Shown here: positions 27,618 through 35,979 of the stretch, piece after piece
Position numbering within the stretch: the first letter of the stretch is position 1
Layout of the letters: each line of letters begins with the position of its first letter
Source of the DNA: Bacillus piscicola
GTDB lineage: Bacteria > Bacillota > Bacilli > Bacillales > Marinococcaceae
DNA length: 64,000 nt
Assembly (NCBI RefSeq): GCF_022458745.1
Contig: NZ_JAJJJF010000009.1
Coordinates: 59,605 to 123,604 of the forward strand
Direction of reading: 5' to 3'
Position numbers and translations under genes: made by a program
Notes under the pieces: generated by a model
Told to the model about the DNA's origin: nothing
What the model saw: only the letters and a program-made list of their open reading frames with translations
Databases searched by the model: none

Positions 27618-27953
27618 TTAGCACTTATTGAATGATTGAATGCTTTGTTTGCAAGCATCTTTTTTAACCTTTTTAAAAGAAGGTTCATACAAAGTATCTT
27701 TTTTCTGCTCACTGGAATTGTCAAAGGCGATTATTTTATCCATTTTCTCGTATTGGTGGTATAATTCTTGGATCATAGCTTGGATTTTTTTGTTTCGTGA
27801 TTTAATGACGAGTTGATCGACTGAAATACCAGGGGAGAGAATGTCATTGATATTTTCTTTCTCAAACTCTGGTCGTATTTGTTTTTGAAGCTCATGGATT
27901 TGATTCTTGATTTCTTTTTTTAATTCGAGCCAGTTTGTCTTTTCCTGGAGCAT
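27618..27953 (-). CDS. Small helical protein of unknown function
   Basis: The protein has 111 residues, mostly helical and charged, probably coiled coil (WLELKKEIKNQIHELQKQI), with a Lys-rich C terminus. A ribosome-binding site AAAGAGGTGG lies upstream of the ATG at 27953. It is the first leftward gene after the operator region shared with the divergent HTH regulator. No family recognised. Confidence 0.5.
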   Translation of the reverse strand: MLQEKTNWLELKKEIKNQIHELQKQIRPEFEKENINDILSPGISVDQLVIKSRNKKIQAMIQELYHQYEKMDKIIAFDNSSEQKKDTLYEPSFKKVKKDACKQSIQSFNKC

Positions 27954-28037
27954 GTTTTATTCCACCTCTTTCTTTTTAGGTGCACTATGCCATGTCGGGA
28001 TAAAGATTTTATTATGTATATATTATGTGTTTATTAT

Positions 28038-28169
28038 TGTTAAACACTGTTAAATAGGTTATATTATTTAACAAATATATAAAACAAAGGTGTATTTTAC
28101 GATTAATTCTATTATAAATTATACATATATTTAATTAAAGGTCAATGATTCCTATTTTTTTGTTAAACA
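28038..28169. promoter_or_regulatory. TGTTAAAYA operator set in the divergent promoter region
   Basis: TGTTAAACA occurs at 28038-28046 and 28161-28169. TGTTAAATA (28048-28056) and its exact complement TATTTAACA (28065-28073) form a dyad. The copies sit between the leftward gene starting at 27953 and the rightward HTH gene starting at 28191, as expected for operators of that regulator. Confidence 0.65.
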
Positions 28170-28190
28170 TTAAAAAACGAGAGGTGTGTA

Positions 28191-28862
28191 ATGAACTTGA
28201 CTACATTCGGTAAACGTTTACGAAAAGTCAGAGTCGAGAAAGGGTATTCTCAGTTAGAGTTAGCTGAATTAATGAATCATGAGATTTCAAATGTCCGACT
28301 TTCTCAATTTGAACGTGATAAAAATCATCCAAAGGCAGATGAAATAACGACAATTTGTAATGCACTTGGTGTGGATGCCAACACATTATTTGGTCATAAT
28401 CAGGAAGTTGAAAGCCTGGAAAATCTATACAAAGACCAAGATTTCCACGTATTCCAAGAGAGATTGTTTTCTACACGAGTGAAAAAGGATATTTCCAGAA
28501 GAAAATTGAGCAAGAGGTCCGGAGTACCGGTGGAGGAAATAAAACGACTAGAAGTAGAGGATGTAAATGAAATCCCTGCTGCAAAAACTCTATTTGATTT
28601 GGCAGCAAGTCTTGGTGTAACACCTGATTATTTATCTGGATATGTGGATCAAGAAGATGAGTTTAGCTCTAGGACTCCCCAAACAGCTGATTTGGAAGAG
28701 TTTTTAGAAAAGAACTTAACTGTATATAGGGGTATGCCATTAACGGTAGAGGATATAGATCGACTAAAAAAAATATTATCCAGCTTATTTTTTGAGGCAT
28801 ATGAAAGAGATCTCCTTGATAAAGAAAGGCAGGAAGATGAGGAAAACTTAGAGGATTCATAG
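28191..28862 (+). CDS. XRE-family regulator with two HTH domains
   Basis: The protein has 223 residues. A canonical Cro/CI-type HTH lies at about residues 6-62 (LRKVRVEKGYSQLELAELM, VRLSQFERDKNHPKADEITTI). A second, weaker HTH follows at about 90-145 (VKKDISRRKLSKRSGVPVEEIKRLE, LFDLAASLGVTPDYL). The C-terminal tail is acidic. It is divergent from the leftward block and adjacent to four TGTTAAAYA boxes, so it probably represses itself and the first leftward promoter. AGAGGTGTG precedes the ATG. Confidence 0.82.
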   Translation: MNLTTFGKRLRKVRVEKGYSQLELAELMNHEISNVRLSQFERDKNHPKADEITTICNALGVDANTLFGHNQEVESLENLYKDQDFHVFQERLFSTRVKKDISRRKLSKRSGVPVEEIKRLEVEDVNEIPAAKTLFDLAASLGVTPDYLSGYVDQEDEFSSRTPQTADLEEFLEKNLTVYRGMPLTVEDIDRLKKILSSLFFEAYERDLLDKERQEDEENLEDS

Positions 28863-28970
28863 ATGCAATAAGGTTCCTTGATTGAGGAATTCGGCTTTTT
28901 TTGTCTAATTTTTCTTAACGTATAATATCTGCGATTGTCGGCAGGGCCCCCAATAAGGAAATATAAGAAT

Positions 28971-29005
28971 AAAAAAAGAGCGAGAATTTTCATCGCTCTT
29001 TTTTT
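28971..29005 (+). terminator. Rho-independent terminator, target of the group II intron
   Basis: AAAGAGCGA and TCGCTCTTT form the stem, flanked by A- and T-runs that make it bidirectional. The group II intron begins 3 bases after the T-run (GAC, then GTGTG). Confidence 0.85.
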
Positions 29006-29008
29006 GAC

Positions 29009-30885
29009 GTGTGCCCGGCATGTGCACACGCTTTAGGGTTCAAGTCCCGAACGGTGAAGGTTGCTGTAGCCGTTAGCTAAAGGCAAGGGTGTCCACCGTA
29101 AGGTGGAATCTGAAGGAAGCTGGAGGCAAATCTCCGACCTGAGGAACACGAATCTCATAGAAGGCTGTCCTTCTTGGATGAGGCTGCATCACAAGTCGAA
29201 GTCCGAGCGACCAAAGGGAAGGACAGTAAATGAGGCAGGTACATGGAGAGGAAGTTTGTGCACTTACCCGGGGAGGTCTGATCGGCACGCCGTACCCTTG
29301 CGGTAACCGGCTTCGAAAGAGGCCGCTGAACGATCAGAAGTCAGCCGAGGCCATAGTACCTGTTATTCTAGAGAACAGGGAAGGGCTGAATCATGTAAGG
29401 AGAATGACAACTTTACGTACGTACCACTTGATGAAGCAGAAACATGAAAACCTTCCTAGCGGAGGATGCGGTGAATCCCGCGGGGGACGTTAGAAGGGCC
29501 GAGAGATGGTGCCACACAAGAAGATACTGTCATTCACGAGGAGAGATATCATGTTGGAGGAAATTCTTGATTACTACAATGTACATCAAGCACTCGAAAG
29601 AGTGGAAAGAAATAAAGGGAGTCATGGCATAGATGGAATGCCCGCAAAATCCCTGCGAGAGCACCTCATGAACCATTGGCCATCCCTCCGGGATCAACTC
29701 ACGAAGGGCACCTATGTTCCTGAACCCGTCCGTCGCGTAGAAATCCCTAAACCGAATGGAGGTAAAAGGAAACTAGGTATCCCAACGGTGACGGACCGAT
29801 TCCTCCAACAAGCCATTGCACAGGTTCTCACTAAAGTCTATGATCCAACCTTCTCTGACCACAGTTATGGATTTCGTCCGAATAGAAGAGGACATGATGC
29901 GGTAAGGAAAGCGAAGTCTTATATGAAAGAAGGCTACCGTTGGGTTATAGACATGGACCTTGAGAAATTTTTCGATAAAGTCAATCATGATCGATTGATG
30001 AGAACGCTTAGTGAACGCATTAAGGACAAGAAGGTTCTACGTTTTATCCGTCGCTATTTACAGGCAGGAGTATTGGAAGATGGACTGGTTCGTCCAAACA
30101 CGGAAGGTGCCCCGCAAGGTGGCCCATTAAGCCCTCTTCTCTCCAATATTGTGCTGGACGAATTGGACAAAGAACTGGAAAGAAGAGGTCTGCGTTTCGT
30201 AAGATATGCGGACGATTGTAACATCTACGTGCGTTCCAGGCGAGCTGGAATACGGGTGATGAATTCCATTACCCTCTTTATTGAAAAGAAACTCAAGCTA
30301 AAAGTGAACCATGAGAAAAGTGCAGTAGACCGTCCCTGGAAACGGAAGTTTCTAGGTTTCAGTTTCACTAACCACCGAAAGAGTCCAAAGATACGAATAG
30401 CCAAGGAAAGTATTAAACGGTTCAAAACACGTATCCGTGAATTAACAAGCCGGAAGAAATCTATTGCGATGGAAGATCGCTTGGAGAAACTCAATAAATA
30501 CCTCGTTGGCTGGCTGGGTTATTATCAATTGACTGATGCCCCGAGTATCCTAAAAGAAATGGATAGTTGGATTCGCCGCAGGCTTCGAATGATTCGGTGG
30601 AAGGAATGGAAGAAAGTGAAGACAAAGGGAAAGATGCTTCGAAGATTCGGTGTCCCAAGGCCAAAGGCCTGGGAATGGGCAAATTCACGAAAAGCCTATT
30701 GGCGAATTGCCGGAAGTGCCATTCTTCACAAAACCCTTGATGACCAATACTGGGCCAGTCAAGGGTTAAAGAGTCTATGGAAAAGATATCAAACTCATCG
30801 TTGGACTTAGATGAAACCGCCGAGTACGGATCCGTACGCTCGGTGGTGTGAGAGGTCGGGGGTTAGTCACCCCCTCCTACTCGAT
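29009..30885 (+). mobile_element. Group II intron, class C type
   Basis: The 5' end starts GTGTGCCCGGCATG, matching the GUGYG intron start. The ribozyme domain I continues with conserved elements such as TTCAAGTCCCGAAC. The intron-encoded protein lies in domain IV. After it, a domain V/VI-like region (GCCGAGTACGG...CCGTACGCTCGG, then a GGGGG/CCCCC hairpin) ends near CTACTCGAT. Insertion directly behind a terminator hairpin is the known habit of class C introns. The ends are estimated by eye to within a few bases. Confidence 0.88.
29551..30810 (+). CDS. ltrA: Group II intron reverse transcriptase/maturase
   Basis: About 419 residues from the ATG at 29551 with AGGAG upstream. Reverse-transcriptase blocks are seen in order: RRVEIPKPNGGKRKLGIPTV, FLQQAIAQVL, SYGFRPNRRGHDAV, WVIDMDLEKFFDKVNHD, APQGGPLSPLLSNI and the catalytic RYADD near residue 218. 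The maturase X domain follows (LEKLNKYLVGWLGYYQL, IRRRLRMIRWKEWK). No HNH endonuclease domain is present, which is typical of class C. It is intact and probably active in splicing and terminator-targeted mobility. Confidence 0.93.
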   Translation: MLEEILDYYNVHQALERVERNKGSHGIDGMPAKSLREHLMNHWPSLRDQLTKGTYVPEPVRRVEIPKPNGGKRKLGIPTVTDRFLQQAIAQVLTKVYDPTFSDHSYGFRPNRRGHDAVRKAKSYMKEGYRWVIDMDLEKFFDKVNHDRLMRTLSERIKDKKVLRFIRRYLQAGVLEDGLVRPNTEGAPQGGPLSPLLSNIVLDELDKELERRGLRFVRYADDCNIYVRSRRAGIRVMNSITLFIEKKLKLKVNHEKSAVDRPWKRKFLGFSFTNHRKSPKIRIAKESIKRFKTRIRELTSRKKSIAMEDRLEKLNKYLVGWLGYYQLTDAPSILKEMDSWIRRRLRMIRWKEWKKVKTKGKMLRRFGVPRPKAWEWANSRKAYWRIAGSAILHKTLDDQYWASQGLKSLWKRYQTHRWT

Positions 30886-31318
30886 TGAAAATAAAAGTGA
30901 ATAACCTGTATTTACTAGGAATAAGAAAGAATGCTGTCTTCGCCTCTGCCATTATAATCAGATTAAAAACTTAAAACAAGTATTTCCTATTAGGATTTTA
31001 TATGTTATTGTTAAATTCAATGATTCAAAAACGTTTATTTTTTCTTCTCGTTTATTTTTAACCTAAAAAAATATAATATAAAGACAGGGAAAAACCTACA
31101 TACCAACCGTAAAAAAGAATGAGAAGTTTGGCAGCTCGCTCATATAACACGGTAGTTGTAGGTTCCATTGAACATTATTTAAATGTGTCATGTATTAATT
31201 ATAATACCATACAATTAAGACGCATGCAACCGGTTCATGGAACTTTTTAGCCTTTCCACGCTCAACATTTATTCGGTTGGTGTGTACGGTCTTCCCTCCT
31301 ATTAGGAGGTCATTAAAT
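30886..31318 (+). promoter_or_regulatory. Leader region of the RepA_N gene with an SD-sequestering hairpin
   Basis: No gene was seen in this 430-bp stretch. Inverted repeats are present: AACCTACA (31093) with TGTAGGTT (31147), and GTTCCATTGAAC nearby. Immediately before the rep start, CCTCCT (31295-31300) pairs perfectly with AGGAGG (31304-31309) across a 3-base loop, so the ribosome-binding site can be hidden. RepA_N-type initiators are commonly controlled by antisense RNA acting on the leader; this layout fits such control. Confidence 0.55.
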
Positions 31319-32551
31319 ATGTCAGTTACTGCTCAACAACCACGTTTTTTAATTCCTTTCAAAGAAGAAAAAAAAGAAGGTCTTTCCATACCCTTTTTCA
31401 TGATTCCCCAACCCCTTACCGTCTATGTAGCTAGAGGTGCTCTAAAGCCACTTGATCTATTGGTTTATGGCCTACTTGCTCAACGATACCGTTTGTCTCT
31501 TGACAACAAGAAGGATTACACGGATAAAAACGGCTGTGTTTATTGTGTGTATACGCTTCAAAAATTAGGAAATAAATTAGGATATCATAAATCCTCTATT
31601 CAACGAAGTATTAAGAGATTGAAAGAATCTGGACTGATCGCTACGGATAAGGATGAAAACGAAAACAATGATCGCATTTACGTCTTCTATCCGAAACAAT
31701 CAGAAGATAATCAGCACAACAGTAGCCGTGAAGAGAACCATTCGCAAGTGGCGCAACAACAAGTGTCAGATTCCCTATCTACCACGTCGAAAAATGGTAT
31801 TCATGCATATAAAAGCCAAGACGAAACAACAAAAAACCTTACAAATGAAGAAATTGAAGAAGAATTTAATCGACTGATGGCATTACGTGAAAAAAGGGAA
31901 AGGCAAAGTGAACAGCAGATCCCTGATGACTCCCTTGCAAACATAAATAGCGACACTGTGTTCGAAAAAGACCATAAAGCATTAAAACTCGCTGAGCAAG
32001 GTTGCAAGGAAGAATCAGACCGTTGCAAGGATGCAACTAGGCCCATTGCAGACATGCAACAGGCCGTTGCGCACACGCAACCTATGTATATAGACTCTAG
32101 TAATACTAATTCTAGTAATATTAAATCATCAAAAAATGTCCATGTGCCCGATCAGATAGTAAACTTCATTAACAAAAATAAAGATAGATTGACTGACTCT
32201 ATGATTCAACAAACGTATACTCTTTGGGAAAAAAGAATAGTTAACAACCCATTTGCTTTTACCGACGTCCTAGATACCGTACTAGACTACCAGCCAAGTA
32301 ATTTTTATCGATACTTTAAAAAAGCGTTAAAAGCATTTACTGACACACCAATGCCATCTCACCGGCACAGGGGGATCAGTCGTGCATTGCCTGTACGTCA
32401 AGACACACTCCCTTCCTGGCTGACTAACGAAAATCAAGATCAATCTCACTATTCCCAGGAAGAGATGTCAATACATCTAGCAGAATTTGAGCGTTTAATG
32501 CAAATAAGGAAACAGAGACGAGAAACAGCAGAGAAAACCTCTGTATGCTAA
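31319..32551 (+). CDS. repA: RepA_N-like plasmid replication initiator
   Basis: About 410 residues from the ATG at 31319, with AGGAGG 9 bases upstream; the longer in-frame start at 31277 has no such site. The N-terminal domain matches the RepA_N pattern: FFMIPQPL, LDLLVYGLLAQRYRLSLDNKKDY-type segment, GCVYCVYTLQKLGNKLGYHKSS and IQRSIKRLKESGLI, a winged helix. The middle is Gln/Ser/Asn-rich and contains a DNA-level dyad array. The C-terminal domain (VNFINKNKDRLTDSM..., DVLDTVLDYQPSNFYRYF) resembles the replisome-contacting tail of such initiators. RepA_N plasmids replicate by theta mode from an origin inside rep. Confidence 0.7.
   Translation: MSVTAQQPRFLIPFKEEKKEGLSIPFFMIPQPLTVYVARGALKPLDLLVYGLLAQRYRLSLDNKKDYTDKNGCVYCVYTLQKLGNKLGYHKSSIQRSIKRLKESGLIATDKDENENNDRIYVFYPKQSEDNQHNSSREENHSQVAQQQVSDSLSTTSKNGIHAYKSQDETTKNLTNEEIEEEFNRLMALREKRERQSEQQIPDDSLANINSDTVFEKDHKALKLAEQGCKEESDRCKDATRPIADMQQAVAHTQPMYIDSSNTNSSNIKSSKNVHVPDQIVNFINKNKDRLTDSMIQQTYTLWEKRIVNNPFAFTDVLDTVLDYQPSNFYRYFKKALKAFTDTPMPSHRHRGISRALPVRQDTLPSWLTNENQDQSHYSQEEMSIHLAEFERLMQIRKQRRETAEKTSVC
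32001..32081 (+). repeat. Dyad iterons inside repA, putative oriV
   Basis: Three near-identical dyads GTTGCAaggaTGCAAC (32022-32037), ATTGCAgacaTGCAAC (32045-32060) and GTTGCGcacaCGCAAC (32066-32081) follow a half-site at 32001. They are spaced 21, 23 and 21 bp, about two helical turns. RepA_N initiators bind repeats located in the middle of their own gene, so this is the likely origin of this replicon. Confidence 0.72.
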
Positions 32552-32600
32552 GTACAGTGAACGCACGCTTTTGTTCTTTGACAACTGCATAACCTACAAC

Positions 32601-33278
32601 TCAAGGCTCAATTTCGTCAGTCACAGGAAGGTCGATATATCCATATTCAACGGCCTTGTTGATAAGATGAATACGATTACTTGCTTCTAATTTTCTTAGA
32701 ATATGACTCATGTGGTCACGTACGGTGGAGACTGCAAAATGGCATGCTTCTGCGATTTGCCTGTTGCTTTTGCCTTGAATTAACTCCATGAATACTTTCA
32801 TCTCAGCCTGTGTGAGTAAGTGTTCTAACGATTCTTTTTTTAAGCGTTTTTCGCTCATTTGATTCCGGTAAGGGGCTTGAATGTACCTTAATACATAATC
32901 TTGATATTCCAGTGGTAAGTAACCAGGGAAGCTCATCGCCTGTTTGAGCTCACGAATCCACCTGGATATGTTTTGTACCCTTTCCATGAGAAAATGATTG
33001 CACCCTAGTGTAATCAAGGCGTTCAAACCTGTGTAATCTTGGGTATTCACAATGGGAAGATAAGAATGTAACCTGTTTCTCCTCAAAAAAAATAGGATTT
33101 CTTCCATGTGCTGCAAGCTACAATTGGGGATATAACAGATACATTCCTCTTTTAGTTCTGTGTAGTCTATATCTTCCACAAAAGGAAGGGAGCCAAACGT
33201 TTTTAACTGGTTATCAAACGAGGAAGCCAGAATAGTCTCTTTTGAAGAGAATTCATCTAACAAAAAGTATAAATTCAT
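32601..33278 (-). CDS. LuxR/NarL-type HTH regulator
   Basis: The protein has 225 residues. The C-terminal 65 residues are a LuxR-type HTH: LTQAEMKVFMELIQGKSNRQIAE, VSTVRDHMSHILRKLEASNRIHLINKAVEYGYI. The N-terminal part has receiver-like alternation but lacks an obvious phospho-acceptor aspartate, so it may be an atypical response regulator. A copy of the dispersed GTGGTCTACAT box lies 40 bases upstream of its start, suggesting autoregulation. It converges with repA and could control plasmid functions. Confidence 0.78.
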   Translation of the reverse strand: MNLYFLLDEFSSKETILASSFDNQLKTFGSLPFVEDIDYTELKEECICYIPNCSLQHMEEILFFLRRNRLHSYLPIVNTQDYTGLNALITLGCNHFLMERVQNISRWIRELKQAMSFPGYLPLEYQDYVLRYIQAPYRNQMSEKRLKKESLEHLLTQAEMKVFMELIQGKSNRQIAEACHFAVSTVRDHMSHILRKLEASNRIHLINKAVEYGYIDLPVTDEIEP

Positions 33279-33570
33279 ACTAATATCACCTAATTCTATG
33301 TGGTTAGGGTTATGTTTTTGTGGTCTACATTTACTCTGTGGATCACTAGTGGGGGCTGCATTCTCTTTCTAGAGATACATAGAGAAGACGAGTGTCGTAA
33401 TGTAAGGTGATTCCCGTTTTTTTTTTGTGTCACTTAACAAAATGATCGTACACCGCTGTAGCTTGCTTTCAATCGACTACCGCCGCTAACTATTACATTT
33501 CGAGGAGTAGACAGCTACATCTTAACGTGACATAGTGTGAGATAGATCATCTTTCTGTCGCCAAACACGC
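33279..33570. promoter_or_regulatory. Upstream region of the LuxR-type gene with a GTGGTCTACAT box
   Basis: TTTGTGGTCTACATTTA at 33317-33333 is one copy of a box that recurs at 34188-34205 and twice near 42.6 kb, with degenerate forms near 41.6 kb. Nothing else was recognised in this gap. Confidence 0.5.
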
Positions 33571-34143
33571 TCATATGTCTTTTTTGAAATGGGCAGGAAC
33601 ACAGTTTTCGCAGAAGTATAGGGTAATATGGTGTTCCTTTAACCATGTGATTTGACTTTCTGATAATGGTTCTTGGCACTTTTGACAAGTAGGAACGGCC
33701 ACTCCTGCTGTTGCGTTGCGGTGTTTTTGCTGTTTACTACGAGAACCTTTCAGGTTCGTCCACCCCATCCCGAATAAGTCACAAGCATCCCGCAAGGCGT
33801 CTTGGGAAGCGGAACGTAAAGCATATTTTAGGTTCGTGGTCCGACCGTCTTGGTTTTTTAGTGGTGCTGTTCCAATGCCATCTCTTTTGGCTCCCATGAT
33901 CGTTAAGGTGCCAATGACAAGCACGTCGCGATCATAGAACACGGGGTCATTGGATAAGCGCCAGCTCCAATGCTGTCCAGCCATTTGATTTAACCGTTCT
34001 ACATAGTTATCCGTTTCGATGTACGAAATCGTTAAGCTATCGCTGATTTTGCGATGTTTGACCGCTTCTTTTGGAAATGGTTGTTGGAGAGATTCAAGTA
34101 AATCAGAAAAAGTAGTGTCGTCCACTTGTGCTTTGGGGTCCAC
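33571..34143 (-). CDS. Rad52-like single-strand annealing protein with zinc ribbon
   Basis: The protein has 190 residues. The core matches the Rad52/Rad22 superfamily of annealing proteins: LLESLQQPFPKEAVKHR, IETDNYVERLNQMAGQHWSWRL, VLVIGTLTIMG, KYALRSASQDALRDACDLFGMG. The C terminus carries a CxxC...CxxC zinc ribbon (CQKC, CENC). Such proteins anneal complementary strands with SSB help in plasmid or phage recombination. The next genes upstream on the same strand encode SSB-type and winged-helix proteins. A GTGGTCTACA box precedes the start. Confidence 0.75.
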   Translation of the reverse strand: MDPKAQVDDTTFSDLLESLQQPFPKEAVKHRKISDSLTISYIETDNYVERLNQMAGQHWSWRLSNDPVFYDRDVLVIGTLTIMGAKRDGIGTAPLKNQDGRTTNLKYALRSASQDALRDACDLFGMGWTNLKGSRSKQQKHRNATAGVAVPTCQKCQEPLSESQITWLKEHHITLYFCENCVPAHFKKDI

Positions 34144-34187
34144 TGGTGGCTCCCTCCCTTTCTCGACATGTGGGATACATAGAAATC

Positions 34188-34205
34188 ACATGTGGTCTAC
34201 AATTC
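34188..34205. promoter_or_regulatory. CACATGTGGTCTACAATT box
   Basis: This copy of the dispersed ACATGTAGACCACA element (here in inverse orientation) lies 45 bases upstream of the annealing-protein start and partly behind the SSB stop. A related ACATGTGGGATACAT sits just before it at 34166-34180. Confidence 0.5.
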
Positions 34206-34208
34206 ACT

Positions 34209-34844
34209 TTAGCCATATTTCACTTGTTCCGCATGAACTTCATGAATAGTCGTTTGATGTTGGTGGTGCTGCCTTGCCTGTATTCTACCGATCACCGCTA
34301 TCGCCATTCCTTGTCGCAGGTCATTGGCTAGCCGCTCGGCATAGGAACGCCAGGCTAACACGGAAAGGTAATCATTGACCGCTTCATTATTTTCTTTGGA
34401 TGTATAATCGCGTTCGACGGCGACCGTAAACTGGCACACCGCAATCGCATCTGTTCCTACATAATGAAGCTCAGGATCAACGGTCAGCCGACCGGTAAAG
34501 AAGATGTGATTGATGTCCTTCGAGAGACCCCGTTGCGTTTGACCAAAAATCACGTCTTGAGCAAGAATCTCGTAGGTATTGATCTTGATGTCCGCTCGGA
34601 CCCGTGATTGCAGTCGTCCCGTAATAGCGCACTCTTGCCCTTTTTCAAGGTTATTTGCGATTCGTTCTCCGTAAGAACGCCAGGCAATGATAGGAAGAAA
34701 ATCGACTTGTTTTTCTCCGTTTTTCCCGGTGAAGGGCCGCTCACAGGCAATGGGAAAGCGAACGACCGCTATTCCTTGCTTGGTGTAATGGAGTTGAGGA
34801 TGTACCGTCAGTCGTCCGTGTACAATACAACGGTTCATATCCAT
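34209..34844 (-). CDS. ssb: Tandem-OB single-stranded DNA-binding protein
   Basis: About 211 residues from the ATG at 34844 with AGGAGG upstream; a longer frame to 35006 overlaps the upstream gene and is not used. It contains two SSB OB-folds in one chain: MNRCIVHGRLTVHPQLHY...FLPIIAWRSYGERIANNL, then INHIFFTGRLTVDPELHYV...YLSVLAWRSYAERLANDL. Each has the SSB pattern of GRLT-x-DPEL and W-R-x-x-A/G-E. Typical bacterial SSB has one OB-fold plus an acidic tail; this one lacks the DDDIPF-type tail. A fused pair could dimerise to give the normal four OB-folds. Confidence 0.85.
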   Translation of the reverse strand: MDMNRCIVHGRLTVHPQLHYTKQGIAVVRFPIACERPFTGKNGEKQVDFLPIIAWRSYGERIANNLEKGQECAITGRLQSRVRADIKINTYEILAQDVIFGQTQRGLSKDINHIFFTGRLTVDPELHYVGTDAIAVCQFTVAVERDYTSKENNEAVNDYLSVLAWRSYAERLANDLRQGMAIAVIGRIQARQHHQHQTTIHEVHAEQVKYG

Positions 34845-34855
34845 AGCTGGGCCTC

Positions 34856-35590
34856 CTACTTTTCCAGATAACCAGTGACGCGATCGATATAGTGAATGGT
34901 GCTTCTTGCTCGGTCTGCTGTGTCCTGTTTGAGCCGTGGAAAAAAACGATAACCATCTTCTGTGATCTTCCAGAAACGTCGGGTTCTCATTCGCGGATCT
35001 TCCCATTTCCCTTTTAAGAGAGGACCGGTAACCGTGTCATCTTCCATCTCCATCGCAAGTTGATAGACATATCCACGGGAAGGTGTCCAGCCGAAATGAT
35101 CTTCAATGCTGCGCATCATATCAGCCATGACGATATAGGGCTGCTTCATGGCTTCTTGAAGGACATAGAAACGAAAAATGTCTTTAGTTGAAACAATATA
35201 GCTGAAAAAGGTTCGGTCTTTCCCTTCCAATGTGACGAATTGGGAAGGCATTTCACCGTCCCGTGTGATGTCATACAGAATCCGTCTGGCGACCACCTGG
35301 CAGTCTTTTAGTTTCGATACAACCGCTTTCCTTCGATCTCGAAAGACCTTTCTTCCTTCATCGGTAAGGGAATAGTACGGAGTCGTCCACTCTTGAAAAG
35401 AAACAGTGATCCATTGCTGGTGAAGCATCTGCTGAATGGCTTTTTTACAATATCGTTCATTGGGAGCTTGCTCTCCGGTAACGGAGCGGACAAGCTCATA
35501 TATCTCCCTTGTGCTGCGATGCGTGTAATAAAGGTCTCGTGACGCAATCATTTGAACGAGCAAGTGCTGGGATAAACTAACCACCGCCAA
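34856..35590 (-). CDS. Winged-helix protein of unknown function upstream of ssb
   Basis: The protein has 244 residues with probably two winged-helix-like units: STREIYELVRSVTGEQAP...YYSLTDEGRKVF, and DMMRSIEDHFGWTPSRGYVYQLA...RFWKITEDGYRFF. These resemble PadR/MarR-like folds. There is no membrane segment. The stop lies 11 bases from the SSB start, so the two are cotranscribed with the annealing protein. It may be the regulator or an accessory factor of this recombination module. Confidence 0.6.
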   Translation of the reverse strand: MAVVSLSQHLLVQMIASRDLYYTHRSTREIYELVRSVTGEQAPNERYCKKAIQQMLHQQWITVSFQEWTTPYYSLTDEGRKVFRDRRKAVVSKLKDCQVVARRILYDITRDGEMPSQFVTLEGKDRTFFSYIVSTKDIFRFYVLQEAMKQPYIVMADMMRSIEDHFGWTPSRGYVYQLAMEMEDDTVTGPLLKGKWEDPRMRTRRFWKITEDGYRFFPRLKQDTADRARSTIHYIDRVTGYLEK

Positions 35591-35946
35591 GCCTCCTATT
35601 CTTCATACAAAGGTACGCAATGATTATACCATACACTCCCCCAGCCTCATACAATCACCAACACACTCTCCTCCTCGCTTCTCCTTTCTGAACTAAAACT
35701 TACCTTTAACTGTTTATTTCCCAACGTATTTATTTAATTAGTACGTAGGAACTTAATAAGTACGTATTGATTAAATTGGTCGTTTGGGGGGATGTTAGGC
35801 AGCACAAAAACATATAGGGAAAAGGAAGGGAAGAAAAGGAGGAGGGGGTTGATGTGTTTTGTATGTTACTAGTATACAGCATGGTGTTTACTGGGGGGTT
35901 CGTGTTAGTCTAAAAACAGGGTCACTATTATTAAGTTGTTTTTTTA
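35591..35946. other. Intergenic region with paired AGTACGTA elements
   Basis: No gene is supported here. TTAGTACGTA near 35738 and TAAGTACGTA near 35756 lie about 18 bp apart in an AT-rich segment upstream of the winged-helix gene; each contains the palindrome TACGTA and they may be an operator pair. Polypurine runs follow. Confidence 0.4.
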
Positions 35947-35979
35947 ACATAACCCTTTCTAAAAAAGAAAGGGTTATGT
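35947..35979. terminator. 14-bp perfect hairpin at the mazF stop codon
   Basis: ACATAACCCTTTCT (35947-35960) and AGAAAGGGTTATGT (35966-35979) pair perfectly around five As. The leftward strand has no U-run after it, so it may act as an mRNA-stabilising 3' hairpin or weak terminator for mazEF. Confidence 0.6.
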
